From contig NC_049989.1 in the NCBI RefSeq assembly GCF_000003815.2, positions 6,068,966 through 6,132,965 on the forward strand: a DNA stretch of 64,000 bases, written 5' to 3'. Both the position numbers and the translations under genes were made by a program. The notes under the pieces were generated by a model that was not told where the DNA came from, did not search any database, and saw only the letters and a list, made by a program, of their open reading frames with translations. This DNA is from Branchiostoma floridae (Eukaryota; Chordata; Leptocardii; Amphioxiformes; Branchiostomatidae). Shown in pieces: positions 22,139 to 33,838 of this stretch. How positions within the stretch are numbered: the stretch's first letter is position 1; each line of letters opens with the position of its first letter.

Positions 22139-24956
22139 ACTGGATCACTGAGGAAAAGGTCAAAGGTCATGCATCAACACGATCGATCTCACAGCATTCA
22201 TATGCATGTCTGGCTGGTTTTTGCGGCTCTATATTTGCATTTGGCTTTGCGTCTTTCTCTGACGAGACAAACGGAGAAAAGTGTAACTCCACGAGAAATG
22301 TGTACACAATACAAAGCATCACAAAAGACCTATACATTAGAGATTTATATGCATTTTTTTTCACAAGTAGAGTAGCAGAAGAAGAGTAGCGGAGTAATCA
22401 ATGTGATACAAACGCGAGATACCGATTCGGAAGTAAACCAAAGTGTACGTGCAGTACAGTCCTAAACGATGCGCCACTTTTAATAGCTTAGGCCAATTAG
22501 GACCTGGTTAAAAGAACCTCCTTGAATAGAGATAGATGAAACCGGGATTTTCCTCAACCGTTCAACGGATAAACGGTTCCTATCTTTTTGATGGCCACGC
22601 ACTGGATCTTACTGGTTTTATCTCGCGTTTTACAGCTGCACGTATGACATGTATGACACGTTCAAATATCCAAAAATATCCAAAACGGATCAAGGACTAT
22701 ATAACGCCCTTGAATAGATATTGGGAGGAAAGACCAAAGTATCGTTGGTAAAAAGTTGTGTCCTCATTATAGACCTCATTACGCAAAAAAAAAAAAATCC
22801 AATGCGTTGTTGCAGTAGGTAAGATCGTTTGCACTTCCCGCGAATGTGACACTAAATTCACATTGCATTGAATGCAATATAAACGTTACACTGTTTACAA
22901 ATGACATGGAGAAGTTTTCGCGCCACGTGAACAGGGGCCTGACCATATATGGAAAAAACAGTTTTATTCATCAGTGCGTCATTTCCGGTAGAGAAACAGA
23001 GCTGAGGCCCGGCGAGCACGGAGTGACAGAGTGCGCGAGCGCTAGCCGCAATTTTCTACTCAAAACCGTAAGTATACTTCTAAAACTCTGCGTTGTGTGG
23101 TTCAAGTGGCATGATTTGATATACACAGCTATGAATATTATAGACATGTTGTCGAAAAGACGAGAGTTTGGGTGATTTGTAGGGTTCCCGCGCCGGGACC
23201 TGTAGAGACAAACCAACATGGCGGCTCACCGGTGCTAGCCGGTACTATTTGCATGCTTTCCATGCAAACGATCACGGGATTTATCGCCCTTTCCTACCAC
23301 TTAACCGCGGTTTTGTAAACACAGGCAAAATCTACGTAACACATGGGTATCGCTGAGTTTCTCTCAATTTATAACATTGTAGTCAGAATCGTCAAACTCC
23401 CCAACTGCACTGTTCAAATCGTCACATGATTGAACAAGGTGGTTCGACAAAAATCACACACTTTTGTTCTCTCTCTCACACACAAGTTAACTCACAACCA
23501 ATTCATCATTGATCATCAGTCTCTGAAGACTTTTGAGGACTTCTTTCTTTTGTCTAGAGACGCATAATCATATTATGGCTTCGCTGTTTTAGATTCTTCC
23601 TGTAGTGTAAAAGTTGTGTTAAAGCTTCAGAAGATCTTCGAATTTGTAACGCCCAATTGTTAATGTTATGTAAAGATGTTTGTTAGAAATTATCACAAGT
23701 ATATACTAGTAACTAAAATGTTTAAAACATTTCTATAGACTAAAGCATATTCCTTGTGTATTTCTCAATTATACATGTACCTCTTTTGGCAAAGATTTGA
23801 GCTAGGCCTTAGGGTAAGACCTAAACAAGGAACTGATTCACGATTACCCAATTTGTGAGTGTCTGACTCAGCTCTTAAAATAATTACCTTAGTCTTGTTG
23901 CCATTTTTACTTCATCACAGTGGTTATAAATTTACTGTGAGATACAAAACTCATACATTTGGCCGTGTCTTTGGTGAACAACAGGTAAAATGTAATCTGT
24001 GCACATTTAGGTTTGGTTATACTTTCCTTTGTTAACAACAGTCAAACATTTGCTCACAGCATTGAAAATGACAAAGTTAAATATGTAAGGAAGTGGTGTT
24101 GTAAATTTGTTTGATGATGAAAATTGTGAAAATTTTTGTTTCCATATTTTCAGACGTCATTTACTCCTTTTCATTCATACTAGTTATGCCATGCTTTGTT
24201 TACGCCGTTACTGCCTAAACAAATCTGCATAAGCTGGCGGCACGCCAACGATCACAGTATTGTGTTTCCGCTCAGACGAAACACCTGTACGCATCTTTAA
24301 AAGAAGCTCATAATATAGTCATATATGTACCAAGCCTAGTGTGTGAAGAATATGATTGCCAATGATTTCTAATGGCTGGCCATTGGTTTAGTCCGCTTTT
24401 TGGAGGATGAAAATCCAGCTTATGCTGGATTAGACTGACCAGTACTGCACTACATTTAAACGTACATGTAACGTTACAGTGGTGTAACATTATCCGAGTT
24501 TGTGTTCATGTGATACCATGGTAGTACCGGAGTCTAGACCTTACCTCATATTTAAGTAGTCTAACATCTAGTCTTACAAGAGTAACTTGTTTACACCAAC
24601 CGTCGTTGTGTATTTGTTTGTGAGAATTGTGACGTTATGTCCAGTACTCTATATTATTCAATCAATGCACATGGAGTGTACCTTATTGATTTCAATCAGT
24701 TAATATCTTGGATTGATTAACACAAAGCTGAGTACAGTTTTTTAATTTATTTTTATTGGCTGGTTATTGATAAAATACAGAGCTAAAGCCAACATACATG
24801 TAACCAAGGTTCTGTGCCATTCTAATTTGATTGTTATTGACAAGTATGTCGTTTCTGTTTTCCCTTCACAGTAACCAGCTGAGATCCATTTTTGTTTTTT
24901 TACGGAGATATATCTACGACTCGTGAAGAATATTCCAGTGACTTCTCACCATTGCC
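22139..24956. promoter_or_regulatory. divergent promoter region and PPP4C 5' UTR intron
   Basis: No coding exon is supported here. The stretch separates the divergent HDDL gene and PPP4C. A GC-richer block at about 22980-23067 ends in AAAACC/GTAAGT, a good donor for a non-coding first exon of PPP4C. Its acceptor (CCCTTCACAG) is at 24871, so the 5' UTR resumes at 24872, 85 bp before the ATG. A YY1-like AACATGGCGGC occurs at 23216-23226. The first-exon assignment is inference. Confidence 0.4.
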
Positions 24957-27900
24957 ATGACTGACTGCAGTGATTTGGACAGGTCTGTTGGTGTTTGTTT
25001 GTCCTTGGTACTAGTATCTTGATTGGCACTTGTTTTCACTTGAAGGTATTTATCACCATGTTCTGATGTCCCACAACCAGTTTATATACATGTGTAAGTC
25101 ACGAGATGCTTGGGCTAGTCCATATTAAAAGGTTAAAGAGATTATGAAAACATGTATGGTTTCCATAGTCACAAGACAGAAGGTCACTAGTCAAATACAA
25201 GTCAGGATTATTAACTTGCACAGATTTTTGCAGGTGACTGTTATTGAATAAAAAGATCTACAACATTGATTCTATCTTACAATGTTTTGTAGCCTTGGTG
25301 GTTTGTGCCTGAGGCCTGTCTGGGCAGAAACATTCTAGCCTTGTCAAACTGTGTATCCATGAGGAAGTGTTTCCTATCTATAGCCATGTCACCTGGGTGT
25401 CAGATGGGTTTGGGAACGTTATGAAATGGTACCGTACAGGTCAATGACTTGTAGTATAGGCCATGTCATCTGCAGAGGCCTGGAGGGTGAGGGACCAGCA
25501 TGATAAAGCAGATATATGTTGAAATTGTGCTGGAATCTCTGTTAAAAATAGAAAATAGGACAAATTTGGTCAAAGTGCGTGTGGTAATCATGAGGGCCAT
25601 ATGAAGTGTGCAAAAGATGCATATGGGGACAAACGTGATTTTTGTTTTGGTTGACCTCATTCTCACTATTCAGCAAATTAACTTAAGTTGAAACTTTCAA
25701 CCTTAATTCAGTCACTCTTATTGCAAACATTGTAGTCAATTTGGTAAATTTTTCATTCAAAATTTCATCATGCAATGTTGTAAGACATTACTTTTCACTG
25801 CCTCACATTTGTATTTATGATGGAGTAAGTCTACACATATCCCCCAGTATAGTACCATGCCAGATTGCACCAAATTATACCTACAATTTCCCAGCTAAGA
25901 AAATCAAGCCCTTTCACCCCCCTGACACTCCCAGAAGTAAGTGTTTTAGAATTGAATTTTGTTTTGCCATCTACTGTAATGGATGTTTTAACGATATCTG
26001 TTCAATCTTTTCCCCTAACAGACAAATAGAGCAGCTTCGACGCTGCGAAATCATCAAGGAGGGAGAGGTAAAAGCTCTCTGTGGCAAGGCCAGGTAACTA
26101 GGCTTTTTCTATTTCTAGGATTGACATTGTAAGGGGCCCCTATCTGTGTAAAGGTTTTTTTTACATGGGTGTAGCTAAGTGTTGTGTTTTGTTTGCTGTA
26201 AAATGTTGTTACAGTTGTTGTTTATTGTAACTATGTTGTTTTGACTTGTGATATTTTGATACAAGCTTCTAAAGAAACAAATTCAGTTGGCCTGTTTAGT
26301 GTTGAGTGTCAATGCACTTCTATGGAAAAATGCATGCCAAATACAGTGCACAGTTTATCAGTACCAATGTGTGAGTGATGTCGTTTAATGTTGTATGAAT
26401 CTCTCTTTTCGCAGAGAAATCCTTATAGAAGAAAGCAATGTCCAGAGGGTCGACTCGCCAGTTACAGTGTGTGGGGACATCCACGGGCAGTTCTATGACC
26501 TTAAGGAACTTTTCAAGGTAAGAAACAGCAAGAGACATCCTTTTACCCTCATCATTGATGCAATATGAAGTATTCTTTAGTCCACAGGTAAAACGTTTAG
26601 ACAGTCCCGGTAACAACTGTAAATGCAGAAATGTTTGTTGGTTTAATTTTCGTTGGTTTACTGTTCATAGTTTTTGCGGTGAATATTTTTCGATTATAGT
26701 ATAAGACTATTCCATTATACTTTATAGTATGCAGTCTATGGTGCTACCGCAAAATTAAAACCACCGCAAACACTCCATTTTCCCGTTACCACGAAAGTAA
26801 ATCCCCGCAAACTGAAATGCATTCACAGCAGTTTTTTAAGCATTTGGAAGACATGGGGTCGTCTTTCTCTAATCCATTTGTCGAGCTTGCCCATGCAAGT
26901 CAGAGCGCTAGAGAAAGTAGAGAAATGCAGGACACAAAGCTACGGTTACTGTCTACCATCAGCAGCTGTAGAAGAGATCCCTGCTACAGATTATGGACAC
27001 CAAACGTTTTGATCCCTTGAAATATTTAATGGTTCAAAAGTATCTTTTTGTGATGTAGGTTTAATGGTCAATTTGATGAGTGCAAACATTTTCTCAGATG
27101 ATGATAGAAAAATGAAACTGGTCAATATCATGTTAAGTGCAGGTAATTTTACACATAAGGTACAGAGCTATATGCAGAAAAATAATCAGTCAAGCTTTGA
27201 TTTTAAACTGTATGTTTACAATGAGATGTACCAACTGACATGTTACTATTTTCGTTTATGTCTAGGTTGGGGGGGACGTGCCAGACACAAACTACCTGTT
27301 CATGGGGGATTTTGTAGACAGAGGGTTTTACAGTGTGGAGACATTCCTGTTGCTACTTGCTCTTAAGGTAAGTTCTGACTTTTTCCTTCTTTTTTTTATG
27401 GTCAAATGATGCTAATCATTTTAAGCATGGGAGAATTCTTTTCTAGGACTTTGGGGATCAACTTGACATCAATTAAGATGGAAGAGACGTCTTTCTCAAA
27501 GCTATTTGATGAGCTGCTCCATGCAACCCATGCAGCTTGAGAAAGTAGATATTTGCAGGACACAAAGCTATGGTTACTGTCTACCGTAAGTAACTGTAGA
27601 AGAGATCTCTGCAACAAATAGTATGCACCAAATGTTAACTTGTAAGTTCATAAACGTAGTCAAATAGTGCAATGTCTATAATCTACTGTCTTTTGCCCAT
27701 AGGTTCGTTATCCAGACCGTATTACGCTGATCAGAGGCAACCACGAGAGTCGACAGATCACACAGGTGTACGGGTTCTACGACGAGTGCCTGAGGAAGTA
27801 TGGGTCCATCACGGTCTGGAGATACTGCACCGAGATCTTCGACTACCTCAGCTTGTCAGCCATTATAGACGGGAAGGTGAGTTGTTTTATGACATCTTTG

Positions 27901-29685
27901 CAAGAATTAAACTTAGTGGTTTTGGGGTTCGCAAAGGAAGCGATAGCGTATTCATCTTTACAGGTGCCTTTGATTTATGTACGTCATGATACTATACAAT
28001 GTACAGTGCATAGTACTTAGACAAGGGATAGACAGGTAGAAGTTAAGTTTTTCTGGTGGATAGCAGAAAACAGCGAAACTAGGTTTACATTATAATCCTT
28101 ATTTTAAGTGGAGATTTGGCAGCAAGACTGTTGAGAGACCACTGGACATCCAGATACTTGAAAGATTGGTTATTAAGCCATGAATATTTGTGAATCCGGA
28201 GTAACAGTTGTTTTATTGTTTGTTTCAGATTTTCTGTGTACACGGAGGCCTGTCCCCATCCATCCAGACATTAGACCAGGTACGTTAAGCCACTGATACA
28301 ATGGATGAACACCAGGCTTTTAGCTAGGATTTTATAATAGGGTGTCCAAACTTATTGGTGAGTCGCGGTAAGTGACTTTTGTAGGGGGGTCTGGGGGCAT
28401 CCACCTTCCATGGTGCAGAGTTTTTGATGATTTTAAGTTAAAATAGTGCATTCTAAGGTATCCCAAGAGGCAAAAATACTGTTACAGATGTCACAGTAGA
28501 AGACTGTGACCACAGATGACCTTGTAGCATCCCTGGTCAATCAGAATTTCATGCTTGTCAGAGGATTTTCTCTCCAGTATAGGGCGTCCAGGGGCATCAA
28601 ATTTCTTGTTATTCTAAGAAAAGGGCGTCCAGATGACGCCTTGACGCATGCCTGGCTAAAAGCCTGATGAACACTTAGTTAATTTTGACTGGATAAAGGA
28701 TGTAATGTATTTGCCCATGCAAGTCAGATCACTAAAGAAAGTGAAGGAAAGCAGGGCACAATGCTATGGTCAATGCCATGACTAGAGATGCTCGCAATAG
28801 ATCCTCACAAATATATTGAACCATGAAGTAGGAGCAGTCCACAGTCTTGTTTCTGTAGATGATGTATTATGAGAAGGAGAAACTTGTACTGCATCATGAT
28901 ACATTGTGTGATGTACCTGTTTGTTGAAGCTGAATGATTCTTACCTCTCTCCGTATCTACCCCCACAGATTCGCACAATAGATAGAAAACAAGAGGTTCC
29001 TCATGACGGCCCCATGTGTGACCTGCTGTGGTCCGATCCAGAGGACACGCAGGGGTGGGGGGTCAGCCCCAGGGGGGCGGGGTACCTGTTTGGCAGCGAC
29101 GTGGTCGCACAGTTTAACGCTGCTAACAACATTGACATGATCTGCCGAGCACATCAGCTGGTGATGGAAGGGTACAAGTGGCACTTCAACGAGACAGTCC
29201 TGACAGTGTGGTCAGCTCCTAACTACTGCTATAGGTGAGAAGCTTTCTCATGTACACATTCTCCATATGCATGAACATAGAGTAGCTGCTTTAGTAAATT
29301 CTGACATCTTGGTTTTGTTTCGGGTAGGAGAGAAAAGGAGGTTTTTCCTGTGTTATAATTTTGAGGTTGAAACGATTCTGTTGTACAAGTCGTACAAGGG
29401 AGACGTGTACACAGCGCCATACATTTGCAGTGTGACTGCTGTGAAAACCTTGCAACTAAAAACACCATTAAATTTTTTCTTGATTTACTGTATGTAATTT
29501 TCATATGTCAAAAAAGAAAGTGAAGCATCATGTCAATGCTGTTCCTTCTCCACAGGTGTGGAAATGTAGCGGCCATACTAGAACTAGACGAACACTTGCA
29601 GAAGGACTTTACCATCTTTGAAGCAGCACCTCAAGAAGCCAGAGGCATTCCTTCCAAGAAACCTCAGGCAGACTACTTCTTGTAA
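24957..29685 (+). CDS. PPP4C: protein phosphatase 4 catalytic subunit
   Basis: Eight coding exons, 24957-24982, 26022-26093, 26415-26517, 27266-27367, 27703-27876, 28229-28279, 28969-29234 and 29556-29685, give 307 residues, the same length as human PPP4C. PP4 is a PP2A-like Ser/Thr phosphatase acting in DNA repair, centrosome and splicing-related complexes. All PPP-family active-site motifs are intact: GDIHGQ (Asp54, His56), GDFVDRG, RGNHES, HGGLSP, SPRGAG (Arg211) and RAHQ. The C-terminus ends DYFL, the carboxymethylation tail of PP2A-like enzymes. PP4 rather than PP2A is indicated by [13 protein letters not shown] and [13 protein letters not shown]. An inverted paralogue lies at 33839-37914. 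Confidence 0.98.
26616..26827. mobile_element. ACTGTAAATGCAG fold-back MITE, copy 2
   Basis: It starts ACTGTAAATGCAGAAAT and ends with the imperfect inverse GCATTCACAG. Like the element at 20849-21036, it contains TTTTGCGGTG in one half and CCACCGCAAA in the other. It lies in PPP4C intron 3. Confidence 0.5.
26855..28825. repeat. three related intronic repeats in PPP4C introns 3, 4 and 6
   Basis: Segments near 26855-27015, 27455-27635 and 28705-28825 share the order CCCATGCAAGTCAGA or CCATGCAACCCATGCA, AGAAAGTAGA, GCAGGACACAAAGCTA, GGTTACTGTCTACC and GAAGAGATC. A fourth, inverted piece is near 35855-35915 in the paralogue. They are not coding. Confidence 0.55.
28313..28666. mobile_element. 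hAT-like MITE
   Basis: This 354-bp insertion in PPP4C intron 6 starts CAGGCTTTTAGCTAGG and ends CCTGGCTAAAAGCCTG (one mismatch when inverted). It is flanked by the 8-bp duplication ATGAACAC (28305-28312 and 28667-28674). Its right end shares GACGCATGCCTGGC-type sequence with the 1.8-kb hAT-like element in flotillin-2, so the two appear related. Confidence 0.85.
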
Positions 29686-32076
29686 TTCCTCTTAAGATGT
29701 TATCGACTGCAGCCCTGTTCCCTAAGACACTGTGACGTCTTGTGCTGAGATTTTAAGACTCAGAAGGATACTTATTCCTTCTTCTGGGGATCATGACAAG
29801 AGTTTTGGGACCTTACTGAAAAATTTTAGGATAACATTTAACTTTGTTGCAGTTGAAACAGGACAAACATTAAATATAGTAAGTTGGCAAAAAAAAAGCA
29901 AACCTCACATCCTGACACTTACAAAAATACAGTACTCACCTCAGTTGAAGGTCTCTGTTTTCTATGCTTTCCTTCACTGACAACCAATGTTAGTAGCAAG
30001 CAAGGAAAGAAGGATAAGACTGAAACAGGAAGTTAAGTATATTTTATGCCATACTTTGTCTCTAGGAGGTGGTTTTTAAGTGTGACAAACTCAACTTCTT
30101 GGAGAGCAGTTGTAGTCTTTCCAAAAACACATGGATAAGTGAAATGCTCTGATTGTTTCTACTTAATCTTGGCCACTTACTAGTTTACATTTAACAAAAT
30201 TTTAGACCAAATAGATGACACAAAAAAAGAGTCCTTTAACTTTTAAGCCTACCATTTGTACATGGATGTGCTTATAGGACAGGGTAGCGGGGTGAAGTTC
30301 CATTGGATTAGCGTTTCAGGCCTCACTTAGCTTTCAGGTATCTGTTTCATATGTCAGTGGCACAGACGATATCTAATGTAGGACCAGAATTCCAAAGAAT
30401 TATCCAAATCATGTTCACATCTCTCTTTCTTTGTACCCCACCCTGTTTATATATGTATATGTTAGTATCTGTGATATGTATTGTTAGGTCTGAGCATACG
30501 TGCAACATTTTGAAGTCTTCGCCTCAGACCTTCAGTCCAGCCACTACAAAAAGCTCCTTCCTTTCTTGACTCCCCAAGTACAGACAAGACCCAGGCACCA
30601 CTGACAATCCTACTGCAAGGAAAGACACAAGAGGGAAAATCTATTTTAGTCTTTGATGTCAGCTGTGCAGGGTTAGGAGGAAATATTTTCTGAAAATGTC
30701 ACTCAATTTGTCAATGGTACCATTTCTAATTATGTTGATTTTGTGGGTATTAGAATGGCGTAGGGGGAATTTAGTGAAAAAGAATTAGTTTTTACTTGTA
30801 TATAAAGCTGAGAAATAGTGTCCTATCATGTCTACTGCACATTAGAGAATCAAGGAAACTTTAGAATATAATGCACTGTAATTATTCTTTTTCACTGCCA
30901 TGTTACTTTCCTGTGTGTGGTAAGTCTTATATTATTGAGCCACAAAAAATGCCATGTATGAAAGGTGATGAATAACTTTCGTATCAGTTGATGTTATATA
31001 TGCAGTTACCTTGTCATTTTTCATGCTTAACTGTGACTTCTTGATATGATTTTATGTCACATGGTAATATTGCATTGCTAGAACAGTCAGAACTCATTGT
31101 TATGAAATTATGTGTCGTAACGCAAAAATGCAAAAAAGTCAAATATGAACATAGGGACAGTCATCAAACTTCATTGCAAATTACTAATTGAAAGTGCTGC
31201 TGTGTTGATTCGTTTTCACATCAGCAACTGGCAACAGGCATTGCTTTCGTACAACATTTAAAAGCCTGTTGGTTGCTGAATGGCATTTTTGAAAAAGGCT
31301 TCACCAAACACCTTTTCAATCAGACAGTGGTGGCATCAAAAGACCTACAGTGAAGATTCCTAACATTTTGAGAAATACAGAGCAGTCTTGTGAGAATAGC
31401 AAATAGGTGGTGTTCTACAAATAATCTAAAACATGGGTAGTTCACAAATGACTTGAAAAATATTTCAGTTGAGTTGGGGACTTATTGGGCAAGTTTATAT
31501 TTGTCATAAAAAGATATCTATCAACAATGTTTTAAACAGGCATACTATTATCCATTGTAATGACTTGTTTATGAGTAGTTACCATGTATTTTTCAGTATC
31601 TGGATAACTATGTTCCTTGGTTGTTGACTATGTATTTTGTTTGTGTAATACAAGCTGAGGTATAGCTGTCCTTCCTGTAGCTGCTAACTACAAGATATAG
31701 ACAATGACTTTTCTCTGGGTGATTCCATTCAGAAAGTAGGATGGGGGTGGGGATAAAATTGGAGTCAAAAGAAAGACCTGGCTTTGAAATGGGTAGTCCA
31801 AAATATGAAAGCGTTTGAAAAAAAAGACTCCTCCCTCACCCTCTAAACTTTCTAAATGGATTTGTGTATCTATTATTGTTACCATTACTACTTGCCTGTA
31901 ATCTACCTACTCTGCCAAATGTTAATACTAGTATTTAATGTACATTTGTTCATTTTCTGCAGTTGCCCCACCTTATATTTTTACCACTCAAGAAAGATCC
32001 TTACAAAATGTGTAGCGGTGCAGATGTTAGTTCATAGGGAGATGTGACTTTTTATTTGTGAAGAACCAAGTGTCCA

Positions 32077-32082
32077 AATAAA
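32077..32082 (+). terminator. poly(A) signal, PPP4C
   Basis: AATAAA followed by a GT-rich region (CACGTGTGTTTTGTAAC) suggests a PPP4C 3' UTR of about 2.4 kb from 29686. I saw no protein-coding exon between the PPP4C stop and this point. Confidence 0.45.
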
Positions 32083-32196
32083 CCGAGAAACAGTTTCTAT
32101 CAGCCATTGCCACGTGTGTTTTGTAACAAGTTCTCAGGTTGTCCTTGTGTATGGGTGTGTGGAGCTTGTATATTTGCAGTCTGTCTTAAAGACTGT

Positions 32197-32677
32197 GGGG
32201 CCGCGTAGCTCAGTGGTGGTGTATTCGGCCCGTGACCGAGAGGTCGCCGGTTCGAATCCGCCTGCCGTGTTGCCGGTCTTGTGCCCTTGGGAAAGGCACT
32301 TTACACGACTTTCCTCACTTTACTCAAGTGAAAAATGAGTCGTCCCTCGGATAGGACGTTAAATGGAGGTCCCGTGTATGGGGAGAGCCATACCCCATGC
32401 ACGTTAAAGAACCCGCCACATGTGCGAACATCCACCCGAGCGGATCAAACCATTCCGGCCAAAATAGGGGTAGGGAATCTCCCGAGCAGCCCTCGTAACC
32501 CCTGCTTCGCCTATTGGGTCAGTTAGTCCTCACTCATAGTGAGCAATTGGGCTGGTCTCAATCACGATGTTTCTGACCTAGGGCGAAGAGTTGCTGTTAC
32601 AGTTCCAATCATGTAACCCGTAACATTGAGTGGCCTTCAGGCCTTGTTACGTGATGACCATTGAGTAAAAAAAAAAA
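32197..32677 (+). mobile_element. tRNA-derived SINE with poly(A) tail
   Basis: The head looks like a tRNA gene: box A TAGCTCAGTGGT (32206-32217) and box B GGTTCGAATCC (32249-32259), spaced as in RNA polymerase III promoters. A roughly 400-bp body follows (CCCTTGGGAAAGGCACTTTA near 32282), ending in A11 at 32667-32677. The total of about 480 bp fits a tRNA-head SINE. A free tRNA is unlikely because the acceptor stem does not close after box B. Confidence 0.8.
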
Positions 32678-33206
32678 GGGGCATTCCACCCCTGAAGGGG
32701 GTGGTGTTTTCCAATAGATAATGTGTCAATGAATACATAATCAGCCGAATTTTGGGGAATTCACATTGGGATGAATTGCGCGATGTGTGTTTTGTAAAAC
32801 AATATGACACTCACTGAACCCATGCAGGCCCTACCCATGCATTCTCTATACGAATAGACAATTTGTTTATCGTGCATATTTTCGGAATACAAATGTAAAT
32901 GATCGCTGAGCACACCGATAAGGCAAATTGCTCGTAAGATAGCAAATAACACGTAACGACGAGATTTCTTAGCGATCCTGAAATTAGTTATGTAACCTTA
33001 CCCAAAAATTTTGAATTGTATTCAGCCATAGGATTAATTCAATTAAGAGGGTACTTGGGCCATGGGGAGTTTAGTAGAACTCTGAATGCTTTTGAGGCCC
33101 GTGGGGCAACTGGGTACTTTATCGTATAATGCGTAGTAGTATGCATTTACCGAAAATTAGTATTCATCGGAAAATAACACTCCCGTGTGGAGTGGAATGC
33201 CCCTTT
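32675..33206. mobile_element. non-autonomous TIR element abutting the SINE
   Basis: AAAGGGGCATTCCAC (32675-32689) is inverted exactly as GTGGAATGCCCCTTT (33192-33206). The 532-bp interior is AT-rich and non-coding. The left end coincides with the SINE poly(A) tail, so one inserted beside or into the other. A target-site duplication is not clear. Confidence 0.6.
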
Positions 33207-33838
33207 AATGTGTTATGAGATCTTAGGATGGGATGAATGGAAAATGTGTAAATTGTCATAGACTCTAACAACAGTCGTACCAATGATACATTTTCATATA
33301 CATGTACAACACTTTCTTGGTTTCATACAACAATCGTTATTTACAAAAAAAATACAGCAATGTTCTTAAAGTCCTATACACAAACAAGCAAGTGTATACG
33401 AATAGATGAACCTACCTATAAGTAAATGAATAAATGACCATGTTGAGATTAACATAATTTACAATACTGGTTCTAAGGTCTAAATATTCTCAGATATATC
33501 TAGCTTATTATACACAGTTAATGATATCTCCTTGTTTATTGTTTATATACATTCAAATAATTCCCATTTTTCGTTGTTTCCACTTTACTATTCAAATTCA
33601 AACTACTGCCATATATGCATAAATTGTGATCGTAAGTTCCCAGGAGGTGATTTTTTTGGAACAGTTGAAAATTAATGAGCGCTGATGTCATCCGTAACAT
33701 TAGATAAGTGTAGCCCAAGGTCCCAAAACTTTCTTCATGATCCTCCGAAGATGGAATAACTATCCTTAAGGTTTCTTATTCTTAAAGATGCCACGCTTAG
33801 ATGGCGCAGTTCATAACATCTTAATTAATAAGGAGGAA

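Noticed and set aside
32197-32272. Candidate free tRNA gene
   Set aside because: Boxes A and B are good, but the acceptor stem does not pair and the sequence continues into a SINE body and poly(A) tail.
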